Positions 22,921 through 34,922 of a stretch of 64,000 bases of DNA are shown in pieces. The DNA is from Cymodocea nodosa (Eukaryota > Streptophyta > Magnoliopsida > Alismatales > Cymodoceaceae): NCBI GenBank assembly GCA_036874045.1, contig CM072343.1:8328001-8392000 (forward strand). Direction: 5' to 3'. The notes below the pieces were generated by a model that was not told the DNA's origin, ran no database searches, and worked only from the letters and a program-made list of their open reading frames with translations. Positions within the stretch are counted from its first letter, which is position 1. Each line of letters opens with the position of its first letter. Position numbers and translations under genes: made by a program.

Positions 22921-23396
22921 AACTTAGTCCGTTGAGTTAGTTGTAATTCAACGGAGAGCTTATTGAATATATAAATTTGATTTTTAACAAACAAACAGTT
23001 CTCAAATTCGTCAGCAATTCCCTGTGGGATCGACTTGTACTTGCACACTGATACAATAGACACTGTGCACTTGTAGTTAAAGTACAAATTGGAATTAATA
23101 TCTAAATTGTATTAAAGGTTGTTTGTTTACTTCTAAAAGAGAGAATAGACATGAAGATAAATTGACTAAGTAAAAATAGAAGTAACAAATCTAAGTTTTT
23201 CTAGTGTAGTGCTGGGAAAACCCAAACACTATCCGAAATGCATCTGGGCATCAGATAGTTAGGTTTGTAAGTATCCGAAATATCTAAACTTGTTAAGTTA
23301 GATTTATGTATGTGTTGAATTTAAATGCTCTATTATGTCATGTGAGATGCACATATTTAACTCGTTAAGTTAGCATAACTGTACGCGTTGAGTTAT

Positions 23397-24240
23397 GTTT
23401 GGATTTTTTTTTTTTAGAAGTTTTAAAATGTATAAATTGCAAGTGCACGATGTCCATGAAGTACGTCGACAAGTACGGGTCGAACCACAAGGAAATGGGG
23501 ATAATCTAAGATTCTAATTACAAGAATATGGCAAGCAAATACTTTCCAAATATAGATTAGACTACAAAAAAGGTAAGTCCATAGATTTTTAATTTATCGA
23601 CCAATCAACAGATTAGACTAAAAATTTAATTTCAATCAAATCTGCTAATGTGGACTTCAGATAAAAAGTTTCACACTTAAAAACGTACGAATGTTATGAC
23701 TGAAAATTCAGACATTGAAAATGATGCATAAAATTGGAAACTTCTGCGCATTAACAATAGTATCTTAAAAACCTTATAAATCCCAAATTACTCAACCAAA
23801 AATTCCAAAATCAAATGCGTTGCAAAATAAATAGGATTTAGATATTAATGAAATATTTATTCGAATTTTTATGTGATCTGAGTTGTGAGAAAAATGCGTT
23901 ACAATCATGACAAAAGAGTCTCAGACTAAATTCTGTGCTTGATAAAGTTATAGCTTCAAAATGGCATCAAATCTTTTCGAATTGCTATGAAATTTTAGAG
24001 AATCACAAAAGACTTATACTAGCATGATTGTGAATTTTTTCAGAATTTTTAGTTAAACAGAATCACTCCAGAACGCATATGAACTCTCAGAATAAAAATA
24101 GATCAACAAAACTACAAATCTGTAAACAACATGCACAACCTTCAACGAATTCTATGCTATTTCATGCATAACAGAATGTAATATCTGGATTTCAGCATCA
24201 ACAAACAACAATATATGAATATATATCAATAACAACACTT
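23397..24240. repeat. Probable antisense Gypsy LTR end, unassigned
   Basis: Near 23,436-23,500 the complement reads like the terminal LTR block of the Athila-type family (ACTTGT..CGTGCACTTG with a CCTTGTGGTTCGACCCG part). Hence an inverted LTR fragment of another Gypsy family is likely. The rest is AT-rich without frames. Confidence 0.35.
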
Positions 24241-24618
24241 GTTTTTGTGATGCGTGTGTTTTCCATCAAGTATATGTATGTGTCTTTGTATATGATTGTA
24301 TTTCTTTGATAATTTGTACAAGGGCAAACTTGTCTTTTGCGTATCACCAACCGTTACCCTTATATATGTAAGGGGTCATCCACATCTAAGGGATGTCATG
24401 CCAAACCATCCCTTGATTTCGTTCTCCCCCTTCTTTGTACCAGCAACCATACAGCAAGGAATCACGATAGATTGATCACCCGTGGACGTACCCATGTTGG
24501 GGAACCACGTAAATTTGTTGTTCTTCTAATTCTCCATTCGCAATCCTCTCTTCCACGCAGATCTCTTCTCCACGCCACCCGTAGATTCTCTACGTTTGTT
24601 TGATCTTTCTGCACAACA
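24241..24618 (+). repeat. 5' LTR of Tork-1 (left end approximate)
   Basis: Precedes a PBS. It contains TATATATG (24,361) followed by a pyrimidine-rich leader and GGGGAACCACGTAAATTTG, a phrase typical of Tork/Tnt1-type LTRs, and ends CACAACA. No 3' LTR is present, so the left end is a guess. Confidence 0.5.
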
Positions 24619-24619
24619 A

Positions 24620-24632
24620 CTAGTATCAGAGC
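24620..24632 (+). other. Primer-binding site of Tork-1
   Basis: TAGTATCAGAGC matches the initiator tRNA-Met site TGGTATCAGAGC with one change, two bases after the LTR end. Confidence 0.8.
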
Positions 24633-24664
24633 TAGGTTGGACATCTCCGGGTTTGCATCTGAAG

Positions 24665-25037
24665 TTTCGAAGAGTTTCATCAAGGTTCAAGCCATTTCCG
24701 CAAGGGATCTCTCCATTGTTGTAACTGCCGTCGTCGTCGATGCCAATCTGCACACTTCGACGCCAAGTCGTGCGCCTTCCTCGTTCGTGCTCCCTTGCAT
24801 CTCAAATTTTGAGGACGTGTAGTAATCTTCCTGAACTTCCTTCCTTTAAAATTTCGAAGAGATTGATCAAGGTTCAAGCCATTTCCGCAAGGATATCCCC
24901 CATTGCCGCAACTGCCATCGTCGCTAGCGCCAGTCTGCACACTCCGATGCCAAGTCGTGTGCCTTCCTCGTTTGTGCTTCGTTGCATCTCAAATTTTGAG
25001 GACGTGTAGTAAGCTTCCTGAAATTCCTTCCTTTAAA
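24665..25037 (+). repeat. Tandem duplication (~186 bp x 2) in the Tork-1 leader
   Basis: Copy 1 begins TTTCGAAGAG at 24,665 and copy 2 at 24,852. Both contain CAAGGTTCAAGCCATTTCCG and end CTCAAATTTTGAGGACGTG then TAG. The region is GC-richer than its surroundings. Each copy can encode a short peptide ending SNFEDV, but there is no evidence that it is translated. The copies have diverged by several bases. Confidence 0.85.
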
Positions 25038-25371
25038 ATTTCGTGATCAGAAGTTTCGTATTCAGAGAGATACAGTAGGAGGCGTTTGGCTAGGGCACAG
25101 TAGTTTTCTAGACTAGTGACTCTTTGATTATCGGATTTTGGGCATTTTGTGATTGTGGTTTTGTGCTTGGTTTGTGCGAGTATTTACTACTATTTTGTGA
25201 TAAGTAGTGTGCTTGGCTTGTGGCTGATTGCAATTCGTTGAAATCAGTAGTTTCAGTAGCATATTGTTGTTGAGATATTGCTTGCTATTGTGTACCTTGC
25301 CGCAGAATTGTATTTGTTAAAATCACATTGTATCTTGTGTGTATTGCTAGTTGTTTGTTGTTTTGAAAACA

Positions 25372-28300
25372 TGAATACTTCAGGGTTGAAGATAGAAAAG
25401 TTTGATAGTAAGAATAGCTTCAGCTTATGGCAAATTAAGATGAAAGCACTTCTAAAGCAACAAGGTATTTGGGCTCCTTTAAATAAGGAAACTACTTTGA
25501 ACAGAAATTCGCCAGAGTTTGAATTGCAGGAGGAGAAAGCTCACTTCACCATCTTGTTGTGTTTGTCTGATGAAGTTATAATAGAAGTTGCTGATGAATC
25601 TACCTTGTTAGGTCTTTGGCAGAAACTTGAGTCGTTGTATATGACTAAGTCTTTAACAAACAAATTGTTGTTAAAGTAGAGACTGTTCTCTTTAAAGATG
25701 ATAGAAGGTGTACCTCTTAAGCAGCATTTAGATCAGCTAAATGCTATTCTGATGGAACTCAAGAATATTGGAGTAATCATAGAAGATGAAGATGCAACTC
25801 TTATCTTGCTTTGTTCACTCCCATTGAGTTATGGAAATTTTGTTTAGTCTTGTGTAGTTGGAAGAGATTCAATTACCCTGGAAGAAGTGAGGTCCAACCT
25901 TCATTCCAAGGAGCTCAAGCACATGGTGCATAGTAGAAACGAGGCAAGTGGTGTTGGCCTCTCAGCTTAGCAGCAAGAGAATAGGGGAAGAAGCCAAAGA
26001 CAAGGTGGAGGGAAGAATAGAAGTAGAAGCAAGTCGAAGGGCAAGTACTCTAAGGATACTTGCCATTACTGTAAGGAGAAAGGACACTGGAAATCACATT
26101 GTCCCAAGCTTATGAACAAAGGAAAGGCTGCTATGGCAGAAACCAGTTCTACGTTAGGTGATGACTTTTCTCTTATAGTTTGTTGCAGTGCCTATTCTGA
26201 TGATCAGTGGATTATGGACTCAGGAGTTTCACATCATATGACTCCTACTAGGGAGTATTTTGACACCTACGAGCAGGTGGAGGGTGGTCAAGTGACTTTG
26301 GCCAATGATGATGTGTGTTCTAGAGTTGGTGTGGGCAGTATAAAATTTAAATTGCATGATGGCACAATTAGAATTCTAGAGGACGTTTGGCACATCCCAA
26401 AGCTTGGAAAAAGTCTGATCTCACTAATGGCCCTTGATGCTAAGGGTTGTAGATATACAGGTGGTGAGGGAAAGATTAGCATACTGAAAGACTCATTAGT
26501 TGTTATGAAGGGAACCAAATCTGGTCCCTTATACATTTTGCAGGGCACTCCAATTGTTAGCGCAGCTACATCAACTATATCTGGTCAGGAGGATTTTTCT
26601 GTCATGTGGCACTCTAGGATGGGTCATTTCGGGCAGAAAGGAATGCAGAAACTGAGTAGTCTGGGCAAGTTTGATGGGCACAAGGTTGCTTGAATTGACA
26701 TGTGCAAGCATTGTGCCTTTGGCAAACAGAAAAGAGTCATTTGCACGTAGTCAGCATAGCTCCAAGGGAGTTCTTGATTATATTAATGCTGATTGTTGGG
26801 GGCCTTCACGTCAGCCTTCTGTTGCAGGTTCCAGATATTTTCTTTCTATCATTGACTGTCATTCAAGGATGAACTGGGTTTTCTTTTTGACACACAAAAG
26901 TGAAGCTTTTTCTTGCTTCAAGCATTAGAAGAAGCAGGTAGAAAACCAAACAAACAGAAAGGTAAAATATCTTAGAACTGATAATGGTCTTGAGTTTTGT
27001 TCTCAAGAATTTGATAACTTTTGTAAAGATGAAGGTATTATATGACATAACACTGTCAAATATACCCCTCAGCAAAATGGAGTGGCTGAAAGATTGAACA
27101 GAACACTTCTCAAAAAGGCACGTTGTATGCTGTCTCATGCAGGTTTGAGCAAGATGTTTTGGGCAGAGGCTGTTAACACAACTTCCTATCTAGTGAACAG
27201 GTCCCCTTCTAGTGCCTTAGATGGGAAGATACCTCTTGATGTATGGTTGAAAAGATCTACTAGTTATTCAAAGCTTAGAATTTTCAGGTGTCTAGCTTAC
27301 TATCATGTGAACAATGGCAAGCTAGAACCACGTGCCAAGAAAGACATATTTGTGGGCTATGGTGTTGGTGTAAAGGGATACAGGATATATGATATTGAAT
27401 CTCACAAAGTAATATATAGCCGTGATGTTACTTTTGATGAGAATTCTCTTTTGCAGGCAACAGATAAACTAGCAGGTGAAACACCAGAAATTGAGCACAC
27501 CCTTCTTGAACAGATGGAGATAGATGACGCACAACAGCCGCCTATCATTGATCAAGTTGAAATTAAAGAAATCTCATCTAAAACTCAGGAAAATGAAGTT
27601 GAGGAGGAAGAGGTGGAGCAACCACCACCAAGAACCATTGGCAAAGATCGTCCAAGAAGAGACGTTAGACCTCCGATTAGATATGGCTACGACAGTTTGG
27701 TTGCTTTTGCCTTACAAGTAGCAGTTGAGGTGGAGGATTCTGTTGATCCACCTACATATGAAGTTGCAATGAAAGATTCAGAAGCTGGTCTTTGGATGTC
27801 TGCTATGGAGGAGGAACTCCAATCTCTCCATAAGAACAAGACTTGGGAACTGGTGAAACGTCCAAAGAGCACAAATATTGTTGGTTGCAAATGGGTCTAT
27901 AAGAAGAAAATTGGGACTCAAGGCAACGCAGGTGTGCAGCACAAGACAAGATTAGTCGCCAAAGGTTATTCACAACGAGAAGGAGTTGACTTCAATGAGG
28001 TATTTGCTCCTATTATACGTCATACATCTATTAGAATTTTGTTATCCATTGTTGCAGCACAAAATTTAGAATTAGAACAACTAGATGTAAAGACGGCCTT
28101 CTTGCATGGTGAGTTGGAAGAAAATATTTGGATGGAACAACCAACAGGGTTTGTGGTGAAAGGTAAATCGGATTGGGTGTGCAAATTAAATAAGTCCTTG
28201 TATGGACTTAAATAGTCACCATGCCAATGGTACAAAATGTTTGATGCCTTTATAGTTAAAGTTGGTTTTAGACGCAGCAACTATGATTCATGTGTATATG

Positions 28301-28938
28301 TTAAAACTCTTGATAAGAATACATATGTTTATTTGTTATTGTATGTTGATGATATTCTTATAGCTGCGAAGAATATCGAAGTGATACAGGAGTTGAAGGA
28401 CACATTAAAATCAGAATTTGATATCAAGGATCTTGGTCCAGTTGGCAGAATTCTTGGAATGGAGATTAGGCATGAAAGAAATTCTGGTAAGCTGTTTTTG
28501 AATTAATAGAAGTATATTGAGAAGATCCTTAGCAGATTTGGTATGGCTTCATGCAAAGCCATTAGCACGCCTTATGATAGAAATGTTAAATTGTCATTTG
28601 CGATGTGTCCACAAACTGATTCTGAAAAGCTTGATATACAACGAGTTCCTTATGCACAGACAGTTGGAAGTCTTATGTATGCTATGGTATGCACTAGGCC
28701 TGATCTAGCATATCCTTTGAGTGTTGTTAGTAGGTTCATGTCCAATTCAGGTAGGGAACATTGGAAAGTAGTTAAAAGGATATTCAAATATTTGAAAAGA
28801 ACTCTAGGTGTTGGCTTGATGTATGTAGTAGATCAAGGTTGTACTATGGCTGGTTATACAGATTGAGACTATGCAGGTGATGTTGAGAGAAGGAGATCAT
28901 TATCTGGTTATGTCTTTACATTTGCAGGATTCAAAAAG
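25372..28938 (+). pseudogene. Tork-1 gag-pol polyprotein (Ty1/Copia, Tork/Tnt1-type)
   Basis: Starts MNTSGLKIEKFDSKNSFSLW. Order: gag with LWQKLESLYMTKSLTNK; CCHC knuckle CHYCKEKGHWKSHC (26,070); protease IMDSGVSHHMTP (26,213); WHSRMGH and CKHCAFGKQ; integrase ADCWGP, RTDNGLEF, QQNGVAERLNRTL, so all three DDE residues are present. RT follows with LDVKTAFLHGELEE and LLYVDDILIAA, then RNase H with AGYTD and DYAGD. RNase H is cut off after FTFAGFKK at 28,938, and the rest plus the 3' LTR is missing. At least ten stops and a frameshift near 26,690 break it. Most stops replace expected Gln, Arg or Trp (LK-stop-SPCQW, II-stop-HNTV), consistent with C-to-T decay. The long frame at 27,082-28,215 is the best-preserved part. 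Confidence 0.9.
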
Positions 28939-29680
28939 GAACAAACAAAGAACAAAGAATCTGTTTTCTACTTTTACCCTATTACATTGAAAACTAAGAA
29001 CATAAATAACTACCTACGTGAAACATGATAAAATGTGATACATCTAAAGCCAAAGAAGAGGGGGAAGTGGCGAAATGATTTGTGGAATCTCACAAATGAA
29101 GAAGAGAACTCTTCTAGAGGTAGACGTCCCTCCTCCAAGATGTGGAATGAAGGCTTTCACGTTGGAGATGATTTGTGGAATGAAGATGATGAGATCCAAG
29201 TTGAAGAGAGGTGATGGAATGACCGGCGTTCTCCTTCCTTGCTTCAAGATGTGGAGCTACAAGAGGGGGTGACGGTTGGTGGTGTTGGAGGTGGAAAACA
29301 AAAGAGATCCAAGAGAGAAGACCTAGACATGCATCACTCTCTTTTATATAAAGAGTTTCCAAGTTTGGAGATCCATCTTTGATTCAACGATTGGAATTAA
29401 ATCCCACTTGATTTTCTTCCTCCATTCTTCAATTTCCATGATCTTCTATTGAATTATAAACTTTTCATAACAATAAATATATAAAAGTATCAAGTCATCC
29501 ATAAAATTCATAAATGATGCATGTTTGAAATAATTTCCTACTTTTAACTATATAAAATTGGGATTGGTTCTTATTGGTTAAATAATGAAATAAATGCATA
29601 ATATGACTTTAATAAATCTCATGTAACTCTATTTAACCAATAAGATCCTATAAAAATATGCAACATTTTAATCCAAACAA
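28939..29680. other. Unassigned sequence replacing the 3' end of Tork-1
   Basis: Begins abruptly inside RNase H. 29,040-29,360 is purine-rich with a repeated GATTTGTGGAAT (29,078 and 29,168) and a TATATAAAG near 29,344. No family recognised. The short frames on both strands lack any domain. 29,400-29,680 is AT-rich and contains an inverted repeat. Confidence 0.4.
29569..29645. repeat. 16-bp perfect inverted repeat
   Basis: TCTTATTGGTTAAATA (29,569-29,584) and its exact complement (29,630-29,645) with a 45-bp spacer. It may be the core of a small hairpin or MITE; no target duplication was identified. Confidence 0.6.
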
Positions 29681-31145
29681 GTTACATGAATACACACTAA
29701 GGTAACACGTTATGTTAGCAGCTTATTTCTTTATTGCACGTGTTTTATAGTTAAATCAACAAAGTAAGTCTGTTGAGTTATCTGTAATTCCATAGACCAA
29801 TTATTTTCTAATATGCCACTATAGTAGTTGTAGAAACAGGATAGTTGAAGGAAAACCATGATTACACATATCACGCAGGAATTCACTTATGGAATGAAGA
29901 AGAAATCATCATCGTTGATATGAATGAAGGAAATCCAACCGATCATCTAAGTAGAAGTAGTTACTACAGGAAGAAATATAAAAGAAGAGGAAAAAGACGA
30001 AGAAAGTGTGTGTGTAGAGGTAGAGGACCACGCTAACTGCAAGTAGTGTCGGAAGTGCCCTGAAGCTCCACACCACCACCAAAATCACTAACCATCGGAG
30101 GTCTATGAAGATATTTTCCTGATGTCGGGTTGATTTCGAGCCAAACACGGTGCCTGACAACCACTATAAGAAGTGATCGCGTTGTAGGAAGGGAAGCTAT
30201 TTTCACCAAGCACCGACTCATATCTCAAGAGATCGTAAAACTTCTAACCTTGGTTTCGGGTTAATGCCAATATGCTGAAGAAGAGATCATCTTGCAATTA
30301 TGGACTCGCGATTCTATAGGGAGAAGAGGCAAGATTGTAAGTGATTAAGTTTTCAGTAGTGTAATCGCGTCGCATGTAGTGATGGAAGTATTTACTATTG
30401 ATAGAGATTTTTACATTTCACTTTTCATCCATCTTTAGGAACATATTAAAACAAAAATACCAAAAACAACAACTTATCTATGTTTACATTTAGTATTTAA
30501 GTGTTGTATTGTTTGTTTTGTATCATGATTAATATTATCATTGTCATTATTGTGAATGTTTTTATGTTTGTTTGATTCAGAAAATAGAAAATAGTTTTAC
30601 AATTTACTGAAATTGATTTGTTCCAAATACTTAAAGATTTTAATGGTTACTGTTTGAAATATCTAAATGTTAGTATTGCTTAATGATAAATCTAATATTA
30701 ACTAACATTAAAGAGCTTAATTGATGTTATTTACAATTTATGAAATTGCCCAATGGTTGGCTGAATTCCTCTGTAATTAACAATATTCAACTAAAAAAAT
30801 AGGCTCGTGGAGTTAACTTAAGTCCATGTGGTTAGTTCGTTGAGTTAGTCATAACTCTACGAACTTAGTTTGTTGTGTTAACTGTAACTCAATAGAGTGC
30901 TTACTGAATACATAAATTCCAATATAAAAATCAGAATAATACATAATTCTTACTCAATCTTTGTAGGATTGACCTGTACTTACACAAAAATACAATATAC
31001 ACTATGCACTTGCAGTTAAAATACAAATTGGAATTAATATCTAATTTGTGTGAAATGTTGTTTGTTTACTTCTAAAAGTAATTATTGATATAGGCATAAA
31101 GACAAATTAAACAAGTTTAAAAATAGAAGTTAACAACCACAAACA
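29681..31145 (+). repeat. Truncated 5' LTR of Ath-1
   Basis: Aligns with the 3' two thirds of the LTR at 38,869-40,955, starting at GTTACATGAATACACAC and ending CACAAACA. TATA box TATAAAAG is at 29,977. The upstream third is absent. Confidence 0.85.
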
Positions 31146-31152
31146 AGTCTTC

Positions 31153-31170
31153 TAGTGCCGTTGCCAGGGA
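31153..31170 (+). other. Primer-binding site of Ath-1
   Basis: TAGTGCCGTTGCCAGGGA, a decayed form of the Athila-type site TGGCGCTGTTGCCGGGGA seen at 40,963, seven bases after the LTR end. Confidence 0.8.
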
Positions 31171-31250
31171 TTAAGAAGCTAAGCAACTGTGAGTGCTGTT
31201 TTGTTTTAATAGCAAGAGGAGTGTTGTGTGTTTTATTCTATAATTGAGAA

Positions 31251-34200
31251 TATGGCATATGCTTATGCTCAAAGATTGCTGAAACCTGTAGTTAGCATAT
31301 GTGAATTCTACAATTTAGAAGGTCACGATATCTTTGATTGTTTGAAACTGAGACAGTTGTAGATTGTTAGAGAACATGAACAACAAATGAATTATCTTCA
31401 CTATAATAGATCCTGGAATTCCTATTATATCATGCACCATAGGAAATACCATTCTAGAAAGATCCTTAATAGACTTAGGTGTAGGTATAAATGTTATGCC
31501 AAGTGATATATTTGCATCCTTAGGATTAGAAGGCTTAATCCCTACTAGGATTGTTATTCAATTAGCTGACAGAAGTATAAGATATCCTAGAGGAAAAATA
31601 GAGGATGTTTTAATTAAAATCAAAAACTTCATATATCCTATTGATATTGTAATTTTGGATTCCCAACAAATTAAGCATAAAAATAGTGATATATCTTTAA
31701 TTTTGGGAAGACCATTTTTAGCAACATTAGGGGCTGTTATTAATTGTAAAACTAGAGTAATGAAGTTAGCATATGGTAATGAGGATACTCAATTAAACAT
31801 TTTCAAACCAGAAAAGTTTGAGGAGTTAGAAATGTCCTTACATACCATAGAGTTTTTAGAGGATGAAGGAGATATGCTAGATGATGTGATTCAAGAAGAA
31901 TTAAATAGGCAACTCAATTCTAAAGATTTAGAAGAAAGTGAAAGCATAAATATAGAAGGAGATTAAGAAGAGATTAATATAGAAAATGATGATATTTAAT
32001 TAGGAGCTCTAGCTTCTGATGGGCAACATTTAGAATTAAAACATTTACCTCCTAAATTAATCTATATATTTCTAGAAGAAAAATAAATATGTCCAATCAT
32101 TATTGCTTCAGATTTAAAAGAGGATCAAATTTCTAAATTAAAAGATGTAGTAAAAACTTATAAAGAAGCAATAGGATGGATTATGATTAATATAAAAGGG
32201 TTAAGTGCAACTTTATGCTGTCACCACATATATTTAGAAGAGAATGCTAAACCTGTTAGAATTCCTAAGGGGAGATTAAATCCAAATATTAAACAAGTAG
32301 TTATAAAGGAAATAGTGAAATGGTTAGATAATAACATAATTTATCTGATTTTTGATAGCTCATGGGTTAGTTCAATCCATGTAGTTCCCAAGAAATCAGG
32401 ATTAACAGTTATTAGGAATGAAAGTCAAGACTTGATACCTACTAGAATTCAATCAGGCTGGAGAGTGTGTATAGACTATAGAAAGCTGAATGCAATGACT
32501 AAGAAAGATCATTTTCCCTTACCTTTCATAGATCAAATGCTAGAAAAATTAGCAGGGCAAGAATATTTTTGTTTCCTAGACGGGTATTCAAGATATAACC
32601 AAGTCCTAGTAGCATTAGAGGATCAAGAGAAAACAACTTTCACTTGTCCTAAGGGAACTTATGCTTTTAAGAGAATGTCATTCAAATTATGCAATGCACC
32701 AGCCACCTTTCAAAGGTGTATGTAGGGCATATTCACTAGAATGACTGAAGATTTTTTAGAAATATTTATGGATGATTTTATTGCTTATGGAACTTCATAT
32801 GAAGTGTGTTTAAACAATTTAGACCAAGTATTAAAACATCGAGTGGAAAAAAGTTTGGTTCTAAATTGGGAAAAATGTCACTTCATGGTTAAACAAGGAA
32901 TAGTCTTAGAGCATGTTGTTTCTAAGAAAGGGTTGGAAGTAGATAAAGCTAAAATAGAAGTAATTTCTAATCTACCAGAACCTAAATCAGTAAAAGATAT
33001 TAGATCATTTTTAGGACATGCTGGTTTTTATAGAAGATTTATTAAAGACTTTAGTAAGATAGCTAGACCTTTAATTAATCTATTAAAAGATGTTCCATTT
33101 AACTTTGATAAAAATTGCAAGGAAGCATTTTTTAGACTTAAAACTAGCTTAATTTCAACTCCTATAATTCAAGCACCTGATTGGAGCCATCCATTTGAAT
33201 TAATGTGCGATGCATCTGATTTTGCTGTAGGAGCAATGTTAGGACAGAAGATAGAAAAATCTCCTAGAGTGATTCATTATGCAAGCAAAACCTTAAATGA
33301 TGCTCAAGTTAATTACACAACTACTGAAAAAGAATTATTAGCTGTTGTGTTTGCCTTAGAAAAGTTTAGATCATATCTGATTGGAGCTAAAGTAACAGTA
33401 TACACGGATCATTCAGCTCTAAAACATCTAATAAAGAAAAAAGAGACTAAGCCTAGATTGATCCGATGGATATTGTTATTACAAGAATTTGATCTAGAAA
33501 TTAAAGATAAAAAAGGTTGTGAGAATGTAGTAGCAGATCATTTATCAAGATTACAAATAGAAAAATCAAATATTGAAATTAAGGATAATTTTCCTAATGA
33601 ACAATTAATGACCATCAACATAATACCTTGGTATGCAAACATAGTTAATTACTTAGTTACTGGTTTAACACCTAAGGATTGGAATAGACAGGATAAGAAA
33701 TTATTTTTCTCAAGAGTAAAATATTACTATTGGAAAGACCCATACTTATTTAAGAAATGTCCTGATCTGGTTTTAAGGAGGTGCGTTCTAGAAACTGAAT
33801 ATCCGAGGATATTGTCTTTCTGTCATGACTAAGCTTGTGGAGGGCATTTTGGTTCTGGGAAAACTACTGCAAAAATTCTGCAATGTAGATTTTATTGGCC
33901 AACACTATTCAAAGATGCTCATAAATATTGCTTAAGTTGTTTAAGATGTCAACAAATAGGAAGAATATCAAAGAGTAATATGATGCCTCTTAATCCTATT
34001 ATTGAAGTTGAAATCTTTGATGTGTGGGGAATATATTTTATGGGTCCATTTCCTATGTCTAATCAATTTAATTACATATTGTTGGGGGTGGATTATGTAT
34101 CTAAATGGATAGAAGCTATTCCTACTAAAACTAATGACAACAAAATGGTAATACAATTTATAAGAACAAATATATTTGCTAGATTTGGAATACCTAAAGC

Positions 34201-34922
34201 TATTATCAATGATAGAGGAACTCATTTCTGTAATAGAAGTTTTGAAGCCTTAATGAAGAAATATGGAGTAAACCACAAAATTGCAACATCATATCATCCG
34301 CAAACAAGTGGACAAGTAGAAAGTGCAAACAAACAAATTAAGTTAATCTTGGAAAAAGTAGTAAATCCTACTAGAACAGATTGGGCTAATAGATTGATAG
34401 ATGCACTTTGGGTTTATAGAATTGCTTATAAAATGAGCTTAAGTATGTCACATTTTAGGCTAGTATATGAAAAAAGTTGTCATTTACCAACTGAAATAGA
34501 ACATAAAGCTTATTTGGCATTAAAAACTTTGAACACTAATTTAAATCAAGTTGCTGAAAATAGAAAAATGCAATTAATTGAATTAGAAGAATTTAGAAAT
34601 GAAGCTTATTCAAAGATTGTAATAGAAAATAAAATTCTGGCATGATAGAAAAATTATTCCAAAAAGCTTTGAAATAGGACAAGAAGTGTATCTTTATATG
34701 GCTAGACTCCATAACCACCTTGGAAAATTAAGATCTAGATGGGTAGGACCTTACATAGTTCGAAATATTTATCTTTATGGAGCTATTGAAATTGAAAATC
34801 CTAAAAATCAAAATATATTTAAAGTAAATGGACAAAGACTTAGACCTATTCTAAAAACACTAAAAAGCTCCTTTGGAATTAAAGAAGAAGTCAGAGTAGA
34901 GGACTACTCGAGCTTTACTTAG
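31251..34922 (+). pseudogene. Ath-1 gag-pol polyprotein
   Basis: Starts MAYAYAQRLLKPVVSI like Ath-2. About 970 bp of gag (equivalent to 41,253-42,220 of Ath-2) are deleted. Protease: NVMPSDIFASLGLEGL. RT: WRVCIDYRKLNAMTKKDHFP, FLDGYSRYNQ, FMDDF. RNase [15 protein letters not shown] and [11 protein letters not shown]. Integrase: [12 protein letters not shown], where the first catalytic Asp is Tyr, then [12 protein letters not shown] and [10 protein letters not shown]. The C-terminal tail GQRLRPI ends at 34,922. Stops at 31,370, 31,964, near 31,997, near 32,084, 32,723 and 33,830 fall at CAG, CAA or TGG codons of Ath-2. A frameshift lies near 34,640. Dead. Confidence 0.92.

Larger units (their letters stand above)
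21051..23228 (+). repeat. Athila-type solo LTR (2178 bp) with 5-bp target duplication
   Basis: Starts TGTTTAG, ends CCCAAACA and is flanked by CTATC on both sides (21,046-21,050 and 23,229-23,233). This is a clean solo LTR left by LTR-LTR recombination after insertion into an older copy. It holds a TATA box (22,044), a CAT/CAC trinucleotide run (22,145-22,180), three CACGTG-N18-ACTTAAGT modules and GTTAAGTTA/GAGTTA hairpins. No internal sequence remains. Confidence 0.92.
20690..23396 (+). repeat. Older Athila-type LTR fragment, interrupted by a solo LTR
   Basis: 20,690-21,050 begins TGTTTAGAATGAAAAAG like the LTR at 38,869. It continues at 23,229-23,396 after the inserted solo LTR (CTATCCGAAATGCATCTGG) until GCGTTGAGTTATG, where similarity ends. 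Contains CACGTG-N18-ACTTAAGT at 20,989-21,020. Confidence 0.8.

Noticed and set aside
30000-31000. Host gene in the minus-strand frames at 29,909-30,221 (and the related ones at 39,590-40,041)
   Set aside because: Both sets lie in homologous LTR sequence and are reverse-strand shadows, repeated wherever this LTR occurs.
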